Shown one piece after another: positions 28,583 to 38,033 of a stretch of DNA of 64,000 nt. The notes under the pieces are model-generated. The model was not told where the DNA came from and did no database searches. It worked only from the letters and a program-made list of their open reading frames with translations. A program made the translations under genes and the position numbers. Source of the stretch: an uncultured Bacteroidia bacterium (GTDB lineage: Bacteria; Bacteroidota; Bacteroidia; Bacteroidales; Prolixibacteraceae); assembly GCA_903918045.1 (NCBI GenBank), contig CAIXCY010000187.1, forward strand, positions 1 to 64,000, written 5' to 3'. Numbering within the stretch: the stretch's first letter is position 1; each line of letters opens with the position of its first letter.

Positions 28583-30112
28583 TTAATTCAGGGATGCGAT
28601 TTTAAAGCTCCACGCAAATTTGCATGGCCGTTTGTCCATGTCCTGCAACTCCACCGGAAGGGAAATCTCCAGCCCTGTAATTTTATCATAATTCCAGTTT
28701 AATGGCTTTGGATAACCAAGCATGAAAATTTCTGTGCCATGCACCGGTTCTACCGATTTAACCCTTAGCTTCTGACCGGGCCATCCCCGAACAATGGCAT
28801 AAACAGTTTTCTTGTCTTTGGTGCGGGTAAAACGGATCGATTCCCCCTCCTTCCAAAGATCACCCTCCCTGGGCCGGGTTGAATAGATCGCTTCACCATT
28901 TACTTTAAGCCATTTACCTGCCTCTTTAAGTGCCTGAATTACTCTTGGTTCAAACCGTCCGCTTCCATCGGGTCCGATGCCAACCATGAAGTTTCCACCC
29001 TTTGCAACAATGTCGGTGAGACTGCTTATGATCCACGCAACGCCTTTAAAATGGTCTGTTTTTAAATAAGAAAATGACTCGCCGTAGGGGTAAATTACAA
29101 ACCATGGCATATCGGTGTTTTCATCGTTACCAGGAATGAATCCTTCTGGAGTATAATAATCGCCATAGTTTCCGATTCCTCTTGCACGGAACATCACCTC
29201 GGGCTGGATTTTGCGAAAATCCTTCATCTCCTGGCGCATTTGTGGCCAGACTTTGCTTCCAAGCCACTGGTCGAGGCAGATCATATCAATTTTCCCGTAG
29301 TTCGTAAGTAATTCTGTGAGTTGCTGCCTGTGATTTGCCATCATCCGGGCCTCCTCATTCGGAGTTGGATCCGGGGCAACAATATATCTCTGAGACGGTG
29401 CATCACCATACAGTTTTGGATGAATCTTTACGTCGGGAATCTGCACCGGATGATAATTATAGGGTCGGAAATCAACATTGAACCAGTTAGGATGAGAGAA
29501 GTACAGGTCGATCTTAATCCCATACTTGTGGGCAGCATCACAGAGTTCTTTAATTACATCGCGGTGAAAGGGTGTCTCCATAATACTGAAAGCCATATCA
29601 CAATCTTCAATCTTAGGTCCGCCTGGTGCAATCCAGTTTACTCTCCTTTTTACCCGGGCTTTGGTGTCAAACATCGAAAAACCTTCATGGTGCATCGTGG
29701 TGATAGTAAACATTTTTATCCCATTCTCACTGAAAAGACGCATCCACTCCTCTGCATCAAAGCCTGTAGGGTTCCAGGTCTTGTACAAATCCTGATATGC
29801 CTGCTTCTTCTTATCTGAAAGGGTTAGAAATGGCCAGGATTCCTTCCCCTTTCCCTCGATAGAATAAAGCCCCCAGTGAATCCGGACCCCGTACTTAATA
29901 TCCTTGAAAGCTTCAATGGCCGCTGCCGAAGCGTGATTGTAGTCTGTATCAATTTTATCTTCGACATAATCCTTAACACACTTATAATGGTCGTCACTTT
30001 TGGGTAACGTAAAATTCAATAACGGAGCCTTAACTTGCGATCGGCAGTCTATCGGATTCAATGTAAAACAGAGTAAAGTCAGAATGGTTAGTTTAATACC
30101 TGATTTAATCAT
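28583..30112 (-). CDS. GH29 alpha-L-fucosidase, long divergent form
   Basis: A 509-residue secreted protein with a signal at the N-terminus (~8-24). GH29 features: YGVRIHWGLYS (74-84), TTMHHEGFSMFDT (138-150), FHRDVIKELCDAAHKYGIK, and MICLDQWLG where Asp281 is the expected nucleophile. The usual WFDG context is replaced by CLDQW, and a long insert (~205-265) separates the barrel strands, so it is probably a distinct subgroup with different linkage preference. KGGNFMVGIGPDGSG matches the conserved GH29 loop. It is last in the operon with two GH32 and an isochorismatase-like gene; the 87 bp before it contains a 7-bp dyad (30151-30172). Confidence 0.88.
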   Translation of the reverse strand: MIKSGIKLTILTLLCFTLNPIDCRSQVKAPLLNFTLPKSDDHYKCVKDYVEDKIDTDYNHASAAAIEAFKDIKYGVRIHWGLYSIEGKGKESWPFLTLSDKKKQAYQDLYKTWNPTGFDAEEWMRLFSENGIKMFTITTMHHEGFSMFDTKARVKRRVNWIAPGGPKIEDCDMAFSIMETPFHRDVIKELCDAAHKYGIKIDLYFSHPNWFNVDFRPYNYHPVQIPDVKIHPKLYGDAPSQRYIVAPDPTPNEEARMMANHRQQLTELLTNYGKIDMICLDQWLGSKVWPQMRQEMKDFRKIQPEVMFRARGIGNYGDYYTPEGFIPGNDENTDMPWFVIYPYGESFSYLKTDHFKGVAWIISSLTDIVAKGGNFMVGIGPDGSGRFEPRVIQALKEAGKWLKVNGEAIYSTRPREGDLWKEGESIRFTRTKDKKTVYAIVRGWPGQKLRVKSVEPVHGTEIFMLGYPKPLNWNYDKITGLEISLPVELQDMDKRPCKFAWSFKIASLN

Positions 30113-30199
30113 ATCGTGAATAATTAAAGGTGCAATTTGAACTTTGGAATGACCGTACCTGATCGTGTACGGTTGTATTCGTCTGGAAATTAAGTTTTA

Positions 30200-31108
30200 C
30201 TAATGTTCTGAAGTAATGGACGTGACTCGCGGAGGCTTATCCAGTTTAAACCTGAATTGTCTTTCACCCGTAAAATCAGAGGAAACCATCGTAGGACAGA
30301 CATACCTTTCGATATACTCCACAACCAGGCTGTTTCCTGCAAAATGTGATACCTCGGGCCATTGTCTGGAATTGTACATCGTGTCGGTAAGATCGCGCAT
30401 TAAAACGACATTCATTCCAAGACGGACCATATTGCGTAATCCGAACGACCGACCGATCACGCACATATTCGTGTGGACACCCATCAGTATTACGTTCTTA
30501 ATCTTTTTCTGATCAAAGAGGGCTGAAATTTCGACTCCGGAATCGCTGATTGCATCTGAATCCAGGATCTTCAAGTCATCAATCTCATGGGTCCAGGTTC
30601 TTCCCTCTTTACAAGCGGGGAAACAATCACATCCTCCATCGGACTGATCGATGGGCCAGACTGCATCTTTCTCTGGCGGAAGTTTATCTTCGCTGACGAG
30701 CTTCTCCGCATTTTTGCTTTTTAAATTCTGAACAGTTTTTCTGGCTGGGTGGTTTTTGTAATAGTTAATGCAATCACTGGGTGCATGAACGATTAGAACC
30801 CCCTTAAGACGGGCAAGGACCAGCACCTTATTCATAATGGGAGCCATTTCTGCAACTCTTCGCGTGGCTCCCTTGCACCAATGTTGATTCCACATATCGC
30901 AGATTATAATAGCTGTCTCCTGAGGGTTCCATTCCTGATTCTCACGAACGATGCTTGAGGTTCCTTTGACTGAATCACCGGAAATCCGTTTTTGAAGGGA
31001 AATTTTAATTAGGTGATTACCCTCTTTATTTTCTGCCTGGATTGTCTGGAAGAGAAAAGTAAGGGAAAGAATCAGTAATGCAGTTAAGTTTAGTAGTTTT
31101 GTGCTCAT
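30200..31108 (-). CDS. Secreted isochorismatase-like cysteine hydrolase
   Basis: A 302-residue protein with a signal peptide (ends QTIQAEN). The isochorismatase/nicotinamidase fold is shown by ETAIIICDMWNQHW (Asp71, first triad residue), VLIVHAPSD, and GVHTNMCVIGRSFGLR (nucleophile Cys216). The mid-region has a Cys cluster, GGCDCFPACK (158-167), not needed for this fold and possibly disulfide-linked. Such hydrolases normally act in the cytoplasm on amides; a secreted copy among glycosidases suggests it works on the polysaccharide or an aglycone amide. It lies between GH29 and GH32 genes with short gaps (38 and 87 bp). Substrate unknown. Confidence 0.85.
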   Translation of the reverse strand: MSTKLLNLTALLILSLTFLFQTIQAENKEGNHLIKISLQKRISGDSVKGTSSIVRENQEWNPQETAIIICDMWNQHWCKGATRRVAEMAPIMNKVLVLARLKGVLIVHAPSDCINYYKNHPARKTVQNLKSKNAEKLVSEDKLPPEKDAVWPIDQSDGGCDCFPACKEGRTWTHEIDDLKILDSDAISDSGVEISALFDQKKIKNVILMGVHTNMCVIGRSFGLRNMVRLGMNVVLMRDLTDTMYNSRQWPEVSHFAGNSLVVEYIERYVCPTMVSSDFTGERQFRFKLDKPPRVTSITSEH

Positions 31109-31146
31109 AATGATGTATTTAGAAAATCAATTTACATCAGACTTTA

Positions 31147-32817
31147 TTAATAGGGATTAGATGGACTTAATTCCCAAGAAATTAGAGATTTCATTATTGC
31201 GTCTCCCCCAACTGAAAACAAACTGATTCCCCTTCCATTTAATGTAGGATAAACCATTCGCCCGATTGCCTGTCTGTCGTTGGCAAAGACTTCGATGATT
31301 GATTTGTCGATATAAATTCTCAAAACCAGCGGCTCATCGCTTTTAAGTTCCAGCGGAGCCTCCTCAATGATTTTACGTCCAAAGGAGAGTCCCGATTTCC
31401 GGGTGTCGAATTTCAGTTTTTTTTCCGATGCGTCGTAGTAAATGGCGGTTTCTTCACGGCCATCCTCCGAAACTCCAACTTTTATGCCATATTGCTTCGC
31501 ATTATTTGGGAGGAAAGTAACTTCCAGTTCCATTAATTCTTTCCCTGGTTCCTGTAATTTCATGATAATACCTGATCCAATTTTAATATCTGCCACAACT
31601 TTTTCCTTTAATCGAAGGTTCTCCAGCTCTTTTACGGGTCTTATTTTAAGCACTCCATCCCTTCCTGTCCATAACGTTCGCGGTAGCCCGTAAGTTCCGG
31701 TCCAACCCCTGTAGTTAATTACAGAATCAGGTCGGTCGTCGAAGATCCAGCTCCACATAATTTGCCTCCCCTTGCCATCGACCAAGGCTTCAGGGGCAAA
31801 CCAGGCATTATCCTTCCAGGTCATTCGGCCATGATTTTCGGGAGAGAAATATTCATTTTTGTAACTGCCAACATAATACTGGCATCCCATATTATGACTT
31901 ATAAAGAGTAAAAGGTGTTTACCACTGGATTTTCCACCCTCCGGATTGGAAGGCAAGGGCAAAAAACTTGGGCACATATTGTCTTCATTTTTACTGGTCC
32001 ATTTACGGTCGGAGGTGTACAGCTCGTGCAGGTATTTCCAACTTTTTAGATCATCCGAAGAAAATAAATAGAGCCGGTCTCCCTGATAATTCAGTGAATC
32101 ACTCGGAAGCGGAATCTCCTTTTCATTATTCGCAGGCAATCCTTTTCCCCGGGAGCCATATTTTCTAAGAACCAACAGATTCCCGGTTGCCATATAGTAA
32201 TGACCATCTTTTTTCCAGATGTTTGAAGGGTCAGCCGAACCAACATGGAAAATTTTTCCCGATGCATCCTTTAAATCGGTGATCCCCCATTCTGCTGATT
32301 TGATAACAGGATTGCTACCTGATTTTTCCCATTTATTAAAATTGGTGTCTGTACTCCTTGCAAGACCAATTCCCTTATCGCCCCATAACATCCAGTAGGA
32401 GAGCGTTGCCGAGCCATCGTCATCGACAAAGGCGCCACCACTGAAACACCCTTCATCACCATTCCCGGGAACGATCGCATCGGGGTGATGACGCCAGTTC
32501 AATAAATCAGAACTCGAAACATGCCCCCATGAGAAACCGGAACCTTCGCGGTTATAAAGATACATAAGGTGATATCGCCCGTTTGCAAAGAAGGCTCCGT
32601 TCGGATCGCCAGGTCTTCCGTTATCCTCAGGAAATACAAAATGGTATGCCGGACGGTAGGGATCGGACATTAACCGCTCCCTGAATTCACGGGTGGCTTT
32701 TATGACCTCTTTGGGGATTGGCTGCTTATCCTTGACGAGCGAAGGTGTTGGTTTATCCTGAGATTTGGCAGTGAACCAAACTAAAAACATTAAGGTTAAT
32801 AAGAAGTTTTTTTTCAT
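31147..32817 (-). CDS. GH32 enzyme (divergent), secreted
   Basis: A 556-residue protein with a signal (TAKSQ). The propeller starts YHFVFPEDNGRPGDPNGAFF with nucleophile Asp71 in DPNG; CFSGGAF (124-130) matches the FSGSAV motif and DPSNIW sits where RDP is expected. The acid/base Glu is probably in NEDNMCPSF, in place of the usual WECP. The C-terminal beta-sandwich (~410-556) has VLRIYIDKSIIEVFANDRQA, a well-conserved GH32 stretch. The next upstream gene is a GH32 of similar layout, so they look like old tandem paralogues. Fructan hydrolysis is the family default, but the altered motifs make this uncertain. Confidence 0.88.
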   Translation of the reverse strand: MKKNFLLTLMFLVWFTAKSQDKPTPSLVKDKQPIPKEVIKATREFRERLMSDPYRPAYHFVFPEDNGRPGDPNGAFFANGRYHLMYLYNREGSGFSWGHVSSSDLLNWRHHPDAIVPGNGDEGCFSGGAFVDDDGSATLSYWMLWGDKGIGLARSTDTNFNKWEKSGSNPVIKSAEWGITDLKDASGKIFHVGSADPSNIWKKDGHYYMATGNLLVLRKYGSRGKGLPANNEKEIPLPSDSLNYQGDRLYLFSSDDLKSWKYLHELYTSDRKWTSKNEDNMCPSFLPLPSNPEGGKSSGKHLLLFISHNMGCQYYVGSYKNEYFSPENHGRMTWKDNAWFAPEALVDGKGRQIMWSWIFDDRPDSVINYRGWTGTYGLPRTLWTGRDGVLKIRPVKELENLRLKEKVVADIKIGSGIIMKLQEPGKELMELEVTFLPNNAKQYGIKVGVSEDGREETAIYYDASEKKLKFDTRKSGLSFGRKIIEEAPLELKSDEPLVLRIYIDKSIIEVFANDRQAIGRMVYPTLNGRGISLFSVGGDAIMKSLISWELSPSNPY

Positions 32818-32869
32818 AATTCAAAGTTTAAGAATATGAGTTATTTGTCCCTTTTTAATTGTAACGGTT

Positions 32870-34390
32870 TTACCACTGCATCGCCGGAAACAATTTCCAG
32901 GCTTTTAGACGTTCGACTTTGATGGGTGCATCATCGGTAAAGAGCTCAACATTGGCGGCATCCTTAAGTGAAGGGTAGATTACCTGGGTCAGGCATTGCC
33001 GCCCATTGGCAAAAACTTCGAGGATCGACTTGTCAAGAAATACCCGAAGGTGAACTTTTTCGCCTGGTTTTAGGGAGAAAGGGGCATCCTCCGTTAAGAT
33101 TACCGGATTGTGCTTTGGGTCAGGGGATGCAAATGCCATCGCAAATTCTTCATAAACTGGCCTGTTGATACCCGACTTCTGCATATCAATCTGCATTATA
33201 TTCCGGGTTCTGTCAATCACTATCGGGGTTTGTTCAATTCCGTCCTTTGAACTGAAAACCTTAACTCCAAATCGTTTTGCATCTCCCGGATCAATGGTGA
33301 TATCCATTTCGAGCATATTGCCTGAAACCTTACTCAGCAAAATGGACTGACCAGCTGAAACAGTAAATGGGTTTTCTTCTGTTTGATTGTACCGAAGTCG
33401 TTCGACCTCTTTAGGAGGCTCAATAATCAGTGAAAGCTTGTCTTCAGACAATGTCAATACTCTTGGCATCGACATGGTTCCGCTCGAAACACCAGATCTT
33501 CGATCCAGTACCCAGGCCCACATGATCCGTCTACCCTTGTCATCAAGCAGGGTTTCGGGGGCAAAAATTGTCCCTCCGGGCCAGTTCATCCGATGATGAG
33601 ATTCCGGATTAAACTGTTTCCCATTCCATGTACCGATGTAATAACGCGCGCCCCTCGAATGACTGATACATAAGAGAACCCATTTTTCACCAAGTTTAAA
33701 AAAATCGGGACATGAGATATCTTCAAAATCGTTTACGTCGGGCATGTTATGAGTCATGAACTCGCCGACCTTTGTCATTGGCTTGTCATAGGAATCACCA
33801 ACATAAAGCACCGGCGGATTTGGATGTTTTGCACCAGGCGTCCCTCCGGAGATCTGGTAATAGGTATTCCCCTCCACCCACATGTGTGGATCCCAACCCG
33901 GTTTTGCAATTGGATTTGATTTAGGCTTGATCCATTCATTCAGATCGTCATCGCTGCAATAGGCAACACAATTCCCATCTGTTCCCAGTCCGTGGTAGGC
34001 TAAAACAACGTTCCCGTCTTTGGCCAGGAAGGCATTCCCACTAAAGATGTCATGTTCCGGATCACCGGGATTAGGCTTTAAGTCATTGGCATACCAACGC
34101 CAATGAAACAGATCGATCGTGGATAGGTGCTGCCAGTTGCATTTACCTTCGTCCTGATAGATATACCAGAGGTGATAGATACCATCTTTGAAGATTGCGC
34201 CATTCGGATCAAAAGGCATTGCTTTGCCTTCAGCGATTGTAAGATGCCATTCCGGGCGGATCGGATCATTGAGTTCTGCACGCCGGATCTTCCTGGCTGC
34301 AGTTATTTCTTCAGTTTTTATAACCTGCGAGTTCGCAACGAATGGTAATGAAAGAAAAAAGATTGTTACCAGAGGGATGATCTGTTTCAT
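32870..34390 (-). CDS. GH32 enzyme (divergent), secreted
   Basis: A 506-residue protein with a signal (FVANSQ). It begins RPEWHLTIAEGKAMPFDPNG with nucleophile Asp61; IFSGNAF matches FSGSAV; GWDPHMW is in the RDP position without Arg; FEDISCPDFF is the acid/base region, sharing E-D-x-x-C-P with the neighbouring GH32. C-terminal features VHLRVFLDKSILEVFANGRQC are strongly GH32. It is the first gene of the four-gene unit GH32-GH32-isochorismatase-GH29, facing a GH38 gene across a 253-bp shared upstream region. Two secreted GH32 with the same odd motifs point to one non-standard fructosyl-like substrate. Confidence 0.88.
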   Translation of the reverse strand: MKQIIPLVTIFFLSLPFVANSQVIKTEEITAARKIRRAELNDPIRPEWHLTIAEGKAMPFDPNGAIFKDGIYHLWYIYQDEGKCNWQHLSTIDLFHWRWYANDLKPNPGDPEHDIFSGNAFLAKDGNVVLAYHGLGTDGNCVAYCSDDDLNEWIKPKSNPIAKPGWDPHMWVEGNTYYQISGGTPGAKHPNPPVLYVGDSYDKPMTKVGEFMTHNMPDVNDFEDISCPDFFKLGEKWVLLCISHSRGARYYIGTWNGKQFNPESHHRMNWPGGTIFAPETLLDDKGRRIMWAWVLDRRSGVSSGTMSMPRVLTLSEDKLSLIIEPPKEVERLRYNQTEENPFTVSAGQSILLSKVSGNMLEMDITIDPGDAKRFGVKVFSSKDGIEQTPIVIDRTRNIMQIDMQKSGINRPVYEEFAMAFASPDPKHNPVILTEDAPFSLKPGEKVHLRVFLDKSILEVFANGRQCLTQVIYPSLKDAANVELFTDDAPIKVERLKAWKLFPAMQW

Positions 34391-34429
34391 GTTTTTATTC
34401 TGATTAGTTATCTCTTATGGACTGAATTT

Positions 34430-34528
34430 AAACCGGAAATTATTACAAAGTAAATGTATTATCCGGTTTTTAAGTAATATGGATAAAAAACCATTAAGAG
34501 TGGTTAATATTTGGGGGAGATGGTTAAT
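34430..34528. promoter_or_regulatory. Divergent regulatory region of GH32 and GH38 genes
   Basis: An 8-bp inverted repeat AAACCGGA / TCCGGTTT (34430-34437, 34462-34469) surrounds a smaller TTACaaaGTAA dyad (34443-34453). To its right TGGTTAAT occurs at 34501-34508 and 34521-34528, exactly 20 bp apart, and GGTTAAT again at 34570-34576. Neither strand has a good TAnnTTTG promoter, so a regulator or the ECF sigma factor may be required. Confidence 0.4.
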
Positions 34529-34643
34529 TTATTCCGCTTATTTTTCCGAAATTATATTCTGGAACACACGGTTAATGTAATGAATAGGGAAAAACCATCC
34601 AGGATTAGTAGATAAATGTTGTAAAAATGATAAATCTCCACCC

Positions 34644-37600
34644 ATGAAAAATATATGCTTACTTCTTTTAATCGTACTCTTTCCGATTTTCTCCTTTTCG
34701 CAACCAGTTGAAAGACGCGCAAAATATGATATCTCAAAAGAGCGTGTACTTTATGCCGTAGGATATACCCACCTGGATTCAGAATATGAATGGGATTACA
34801 AAACCACCGTTAGCGAATACCTCAAAAATACAATGGAAGAGAATTTCAGGCTTCTGGACAAATATCCCGATTATGTCTTCAACTTTACCGGTTCCCGTCG
34901 TTATCAGCTAATGAAAGAGTACCATCCTGAATTATATAAAAGACTGAAAGGTTATATTGCTCAGGGGCGATGGTTTGTCGCTGGTTCATCGGTTGAAGAG
35001 GCCGAGGTTAACATCTCCTCCTCCGAGTCTGTAATTAGGCACGTGCTTTATGGGAATAATTATTTTCGCAAGGAGTTTAATAAGGAGAGTTTCGATTATA
35101 TGTTGCCAGACTGCTTTGGCTTCGTAGCAAATCTACCTTCAGTTCTCCATCATGCTGGAATGATTGGTTTTTCTACACAAAAGCTTACAATTCCGAATCT
35201 GGCGACCGCTGTTCCATTACCCTTCAACGTTGGAGTGTGGAACGGTCCTGACGGAAAAGGGCTGGTGTCGGTCCTTGATGCCACTGATTACGATGGAGAC
35301 CTTATGCCTCGTCTCGATATTGACCAGTACTGGGATAACCGCATCGCCAGCGACACTAAAAAATATGGAATAACCTTTAACTACCGGTATTACGGCTGTG
35401 GCGATATGGGTGGAGGGATGCGCGAACGGGATATTATAAATGCAAAAGGGAGTTTAAACAATCCTGACAGTAAAATTAAAGTTGTGCTGACCTCATCGGA
35501 CCAGATGTACAAGGATATTACCCCTGAAATCCGTGAGAAACTACCTGTCTATACCGGTGATCTGCTCCTTGTTGAGCATAGCGCAGGATCGATGACCTCC
35601 GAATCGTTTATGAAACGGATGAATCGAAAAAATGAAGTTCTGGCACAGGCATCTGAGCAGATGGCATCACTGGACAGCTATCTCAACAATGCCCCCTATC
35701 CCTTTGAGAAACTGAATAAATCGTGGGAACTGGTCCTTGGAAGTCAGATGCACGACGTCCTTACCGGGACAGCCATTCCAAGTGGCTTTAAACTTGCCTG
35801 GAATGATGAGTTTATTGCGCAGAATGGTTTTGCCGAGGTCTTAAAAAATTCAATGAGCGGGGTCACTTCTCAGTTGAATACCCAAACCAAAGGAAGAGCC
35901 ATTACTGTTTACAATCCGGTGGCCTCTGAACGGGAGGATATCTGTACCGTGGAGCTGCCATTCGATGCAGTGCCAGCACATCTTAAAGTTTTTGACGCTA
36001 AAGGAAAGGAAGTTCCCTCCCAGATCATTTCACGCACAGAGAATAGGGTTAAACTGATCTTCGTAGCAAATGTTCCGTCAATGGGAGTTTCTGTTTATGA
36101 TATTCAGGAATCTGCTGTTCCTTCAAGACTTACCACTCCGACACTCTCCATTGAACCCAACACACTTGAAAACGAATATTATAAGGTCACTTTAAATGAT
36201 GAAGGAGATCTTTCAGGCATCTTTGACAAAAAACAAAACCGCGAACTACTTTCAAAACCTGCCCGCCTGGAATTTCAGCACGAAATTCCACAGAAAGAAC
36301 CCTCCTGGAATATGTTCTGGTACGACCGGAAGAACCCACCTTTTGCATTTATGAATCAGGATGTCACAATCAAAATGGTCGAAAACGGACCAGTCCGCAT
36401 TGCATTTGAAGTTACACGGAAGGGTCAGAATTCTTCGATTAAACAGCTGGTAAGCCTTGCTGCCGGGAAGGCTGGCAAACGCGTTGAGGTAACCAATTTG
36501 ATTGACTGGCAGTCCACCGGTGTAAGCTTAAAAGCTGCGTTTCCGTTTGTGGCTTCGAATGAAAATGCAACCTACAACCTAAGTGCGGGAGCCGTTCAGC
36601 GGAATACCAATCACGAAAAGAAATTTGAAGTTCCCTCTAAGATGTGGTTTGATCTTACGGATAAGTCGGGATTATTTGGTGTATCTGTGCTCGAAGATTG
36701 TAAGTATGGTTCAGATAAACCGGACAATAACACGCTTCGTTTAACCCTGCAATTTACCCCATCGGCACAGCTTTGTCCGACCTGGCTTTATCAATCCTCT
36801 CAGGATTGGGGAATTCAGCAGGTGAAGTACGGACTGTACAGCCACAGCGGAGACTGGTCCCAGAGCGAAACACCCTGGCAGGCGGAATTTTTAAATAAAC
36901 CACTCTTTGCCTTTGAAGCTCCAAAACATGCAGGAAATTCAGGCGCTTCCATCTCGATGCTTAGCATCAACAATCCCCGGGTTGGAGTAATGGCTCTTAA
37001 GAAAGCTGAGCATCATGGATATTATATTGTTCGCTTAAATGAACTTACAGGGAAAGATCAATCGAATATTAACGTTAAATTTCCGGGAAAGATTATTGAT
37101 GCTTTTGAAGTAAATGGTCAGGAGCAAAAGATAGGGGAGGCAAAAGTGGCCGGCAATTCCCTTAATTTCGATCTTTCACATTATACAATCCGAAGCTTTG
37201 CCTTTAAAATGGCGCCAAAGAGTTCCCCAAAATTCAGTCAATCACCTGTTGAGCTGGCTTATGATCAGGATGTGATCAGTTTCGATAACAACCGTACTGA
37301 TGGTAATATGGTCGCAAGCTACGATCCGACAGATCATGGAAACGTTTGTAATTATCCTGCTGAACAGATTCCCGCTGAAATCGTCAGTGAAGGGGTAAAC
37401 TTTAAGATGGGAAGCACGGATGATCTTCAAAAAAATGTCGTATCCTGTAACGGACAAGTGGTGAAACTGCCATCCGGTGATTTTAATAAAATCTATATTC
37501 TTGCCTCTGCAACGGAAGAAACACCTGGAGTGTTCACAATCAGTGGAAATCCGGTGAATCTGAAAATAGCCAACTGGAGGGGATTTATCGGTCAGCACTA

Positions 37601-37925
37601 TGACAGGCAATTCGACATTGATGGCTTCACGGTTCGCAGTATCAAACAACCATTCCTGAAAGTAGATAATATCGCCTGGTTTGCCTCGCACTGGCACTTT
37701 GGCTACCCAACTCATAATGAGCCTTACAGCTATTCTTATATTTTCAAGTATGAAGTCACGCTTCCACCAAACACCACCTCAATTACTCTGCCAGACAATG
37801 CTAAAATAAAGATATTCGCAATCACGGTTGCTAAAAAAGAGTCGGATGATCTTCAGATTCTCAATCCGCTTACCGATGAGTTTAAAGACTGTAAACCTTA
37901 TGCGCTGAGAAAGGAAGTAAATTAA
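34644..37925 (+). CDS. GH38 alpha-mannosidase, secreted, with C-terminal extension
   Basis: A 1093-residue retaining alpha-mannosidase with a signal peptide (FSFSQ). Zn ligands: His43 and Asp45 in YTHLDSEYEW, nucleophile Asp156 in MLPDCFGF, and His370-Asp371 in GSQMHDVLTGT. The common GHAHID-W opening is changed to GYTHLDSEYEW. After the GH38 catalytic and mid domains (~1-640) come the C-terminal beta domains; the last ~200 residues (WFASHWHFGYPTHN) extend beyond the usual end and may bind carbohydrate. It is the only gene here of its orientation in this section, with a weak terminator after it. Cleavage of alpha-mannosyl side chains is expected; linkage is unknown. Confidence 0.93.
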   Translation: MKNICLLLLIVLFPIFSFSQPVERRAKYDISKERVLYAVGYTHLDSEYEWDYKTTVSEYLKNTMEENFRLLDKYPDYVFNFTGSRRYQLMKEYHPELYKRLKGYIAQGRWFVAGSSVEEAEVNISSSESVIRHVLYGNNYFRKEFNKESFDYMLPDCFGFVANLPSVLHHAGMIGFSTQKLTIPNLATAVPLPFNVGVWNGPDGKGLVSVLDATDYDGDLMPRLDIDQYWDNRIASDTKKYGITFNYRYYGCGDMGGGMRERDIINAKGSLNNPDSKIKVVLTSSDQMYKDITPEIREKLPVYTGDLLLVEHSAGSMTSESFMKRMNRKNEVLAQASEQMASLDSYLNNAPYPFEKLNKSWELVLGSQMHDVLTGTAIPSGFKLAWNDEFIAQNGFAEVLKNSMSGVTSQLNTQTKGRAITVYNPVASEREDICTVELPFDAVPAHLKVFDAKGKEVPSQIISRTENRVKLIFVANVPSMGVSVYDIQESAVPSRLTTPTLSIEPNTLENEYYKVTLNDEGDLSGIFDKKQNRELLSKPARLEFQHEIPQKEPSWNMFWYDRKNPPFAFMNQDVTIKMVENGPVRIAFEVTRKGQNSSIKQLVSLAAGKAGKRVEVTNLIDWQSTGVSLKAAFPFVASNENATYNLSAGAVQRNTNHEKKFEVPSKMWFDLTDKSGLFGVSVLEDCKYGSDKPDNNTLRLTLQFTPSAQLCPTWLYQSSQDWGIQQVKYGLYSHSGDWSQSETPWQAEFLNKPLFAFEAPKHAGNSGASISMLSINNPRVGVMALKKAEHHGYYIVRLNELTGKDQSNINVKFPGKIIDAFEVNGQEQKIGEAKVAGNSLNFDLSHYTIRSFAFKMAPKSSPKFSQSPVELAYDQDVISFDNNRTDGNMVASYDPTDHGNVCNYPAEQIPAEIVSEGVNFKMGSTDDLQKNVVSCNGQVVKLPSGDFNKIYILASATEETPGVFTISGNPVNLKIANWRGFIGQHYDRQFDIDGFTVRSIKQPFLKVDNIAWFASHWHFGYPTHNEPYSYSYIFKYEVTLPPNTTSITLPDNAKIKIFAITVAKKESDDLQILNPLTDEFKDCKPYALRKEVN

Positions 37926-38008
37926 ACAGGATCTGGCAACTGCTCAGAAATTGAAGTTAAGTGCCAAACCAAAATTTCTGGAACTTATTTAATTTCCCAT
38001 TAAATTTC

Positions 38009-38033
38009 AGGGTATATATGACCCTTATTTTTT
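38009..38033 (+). terminator. Weak terminator after GH38
   Basis: AGGGT / ACCCT stem (38009-38013, 38021-38025) with a 7-nt loop and TTATTTTTT following on the plus strand. It overlaps the stop codon of the converging gene. The stem is short, so it is only probable. Confidence 0.4.

Noticed and set aside
29321-29818. 165-codon plus-strand frame inside the GH29 gene
   Set aside because: It lies wholly within a well-supported fucosidase gene on the other strand; product looks like a random antisense frame.
30151-30172. ACCGTAC/GTACGGT dyad between the isochorismatase and GH29 genes
   Set aside because: Seven-bp stem without T-run; not convincing as terminator, and the two genes are close enough to be one operon.
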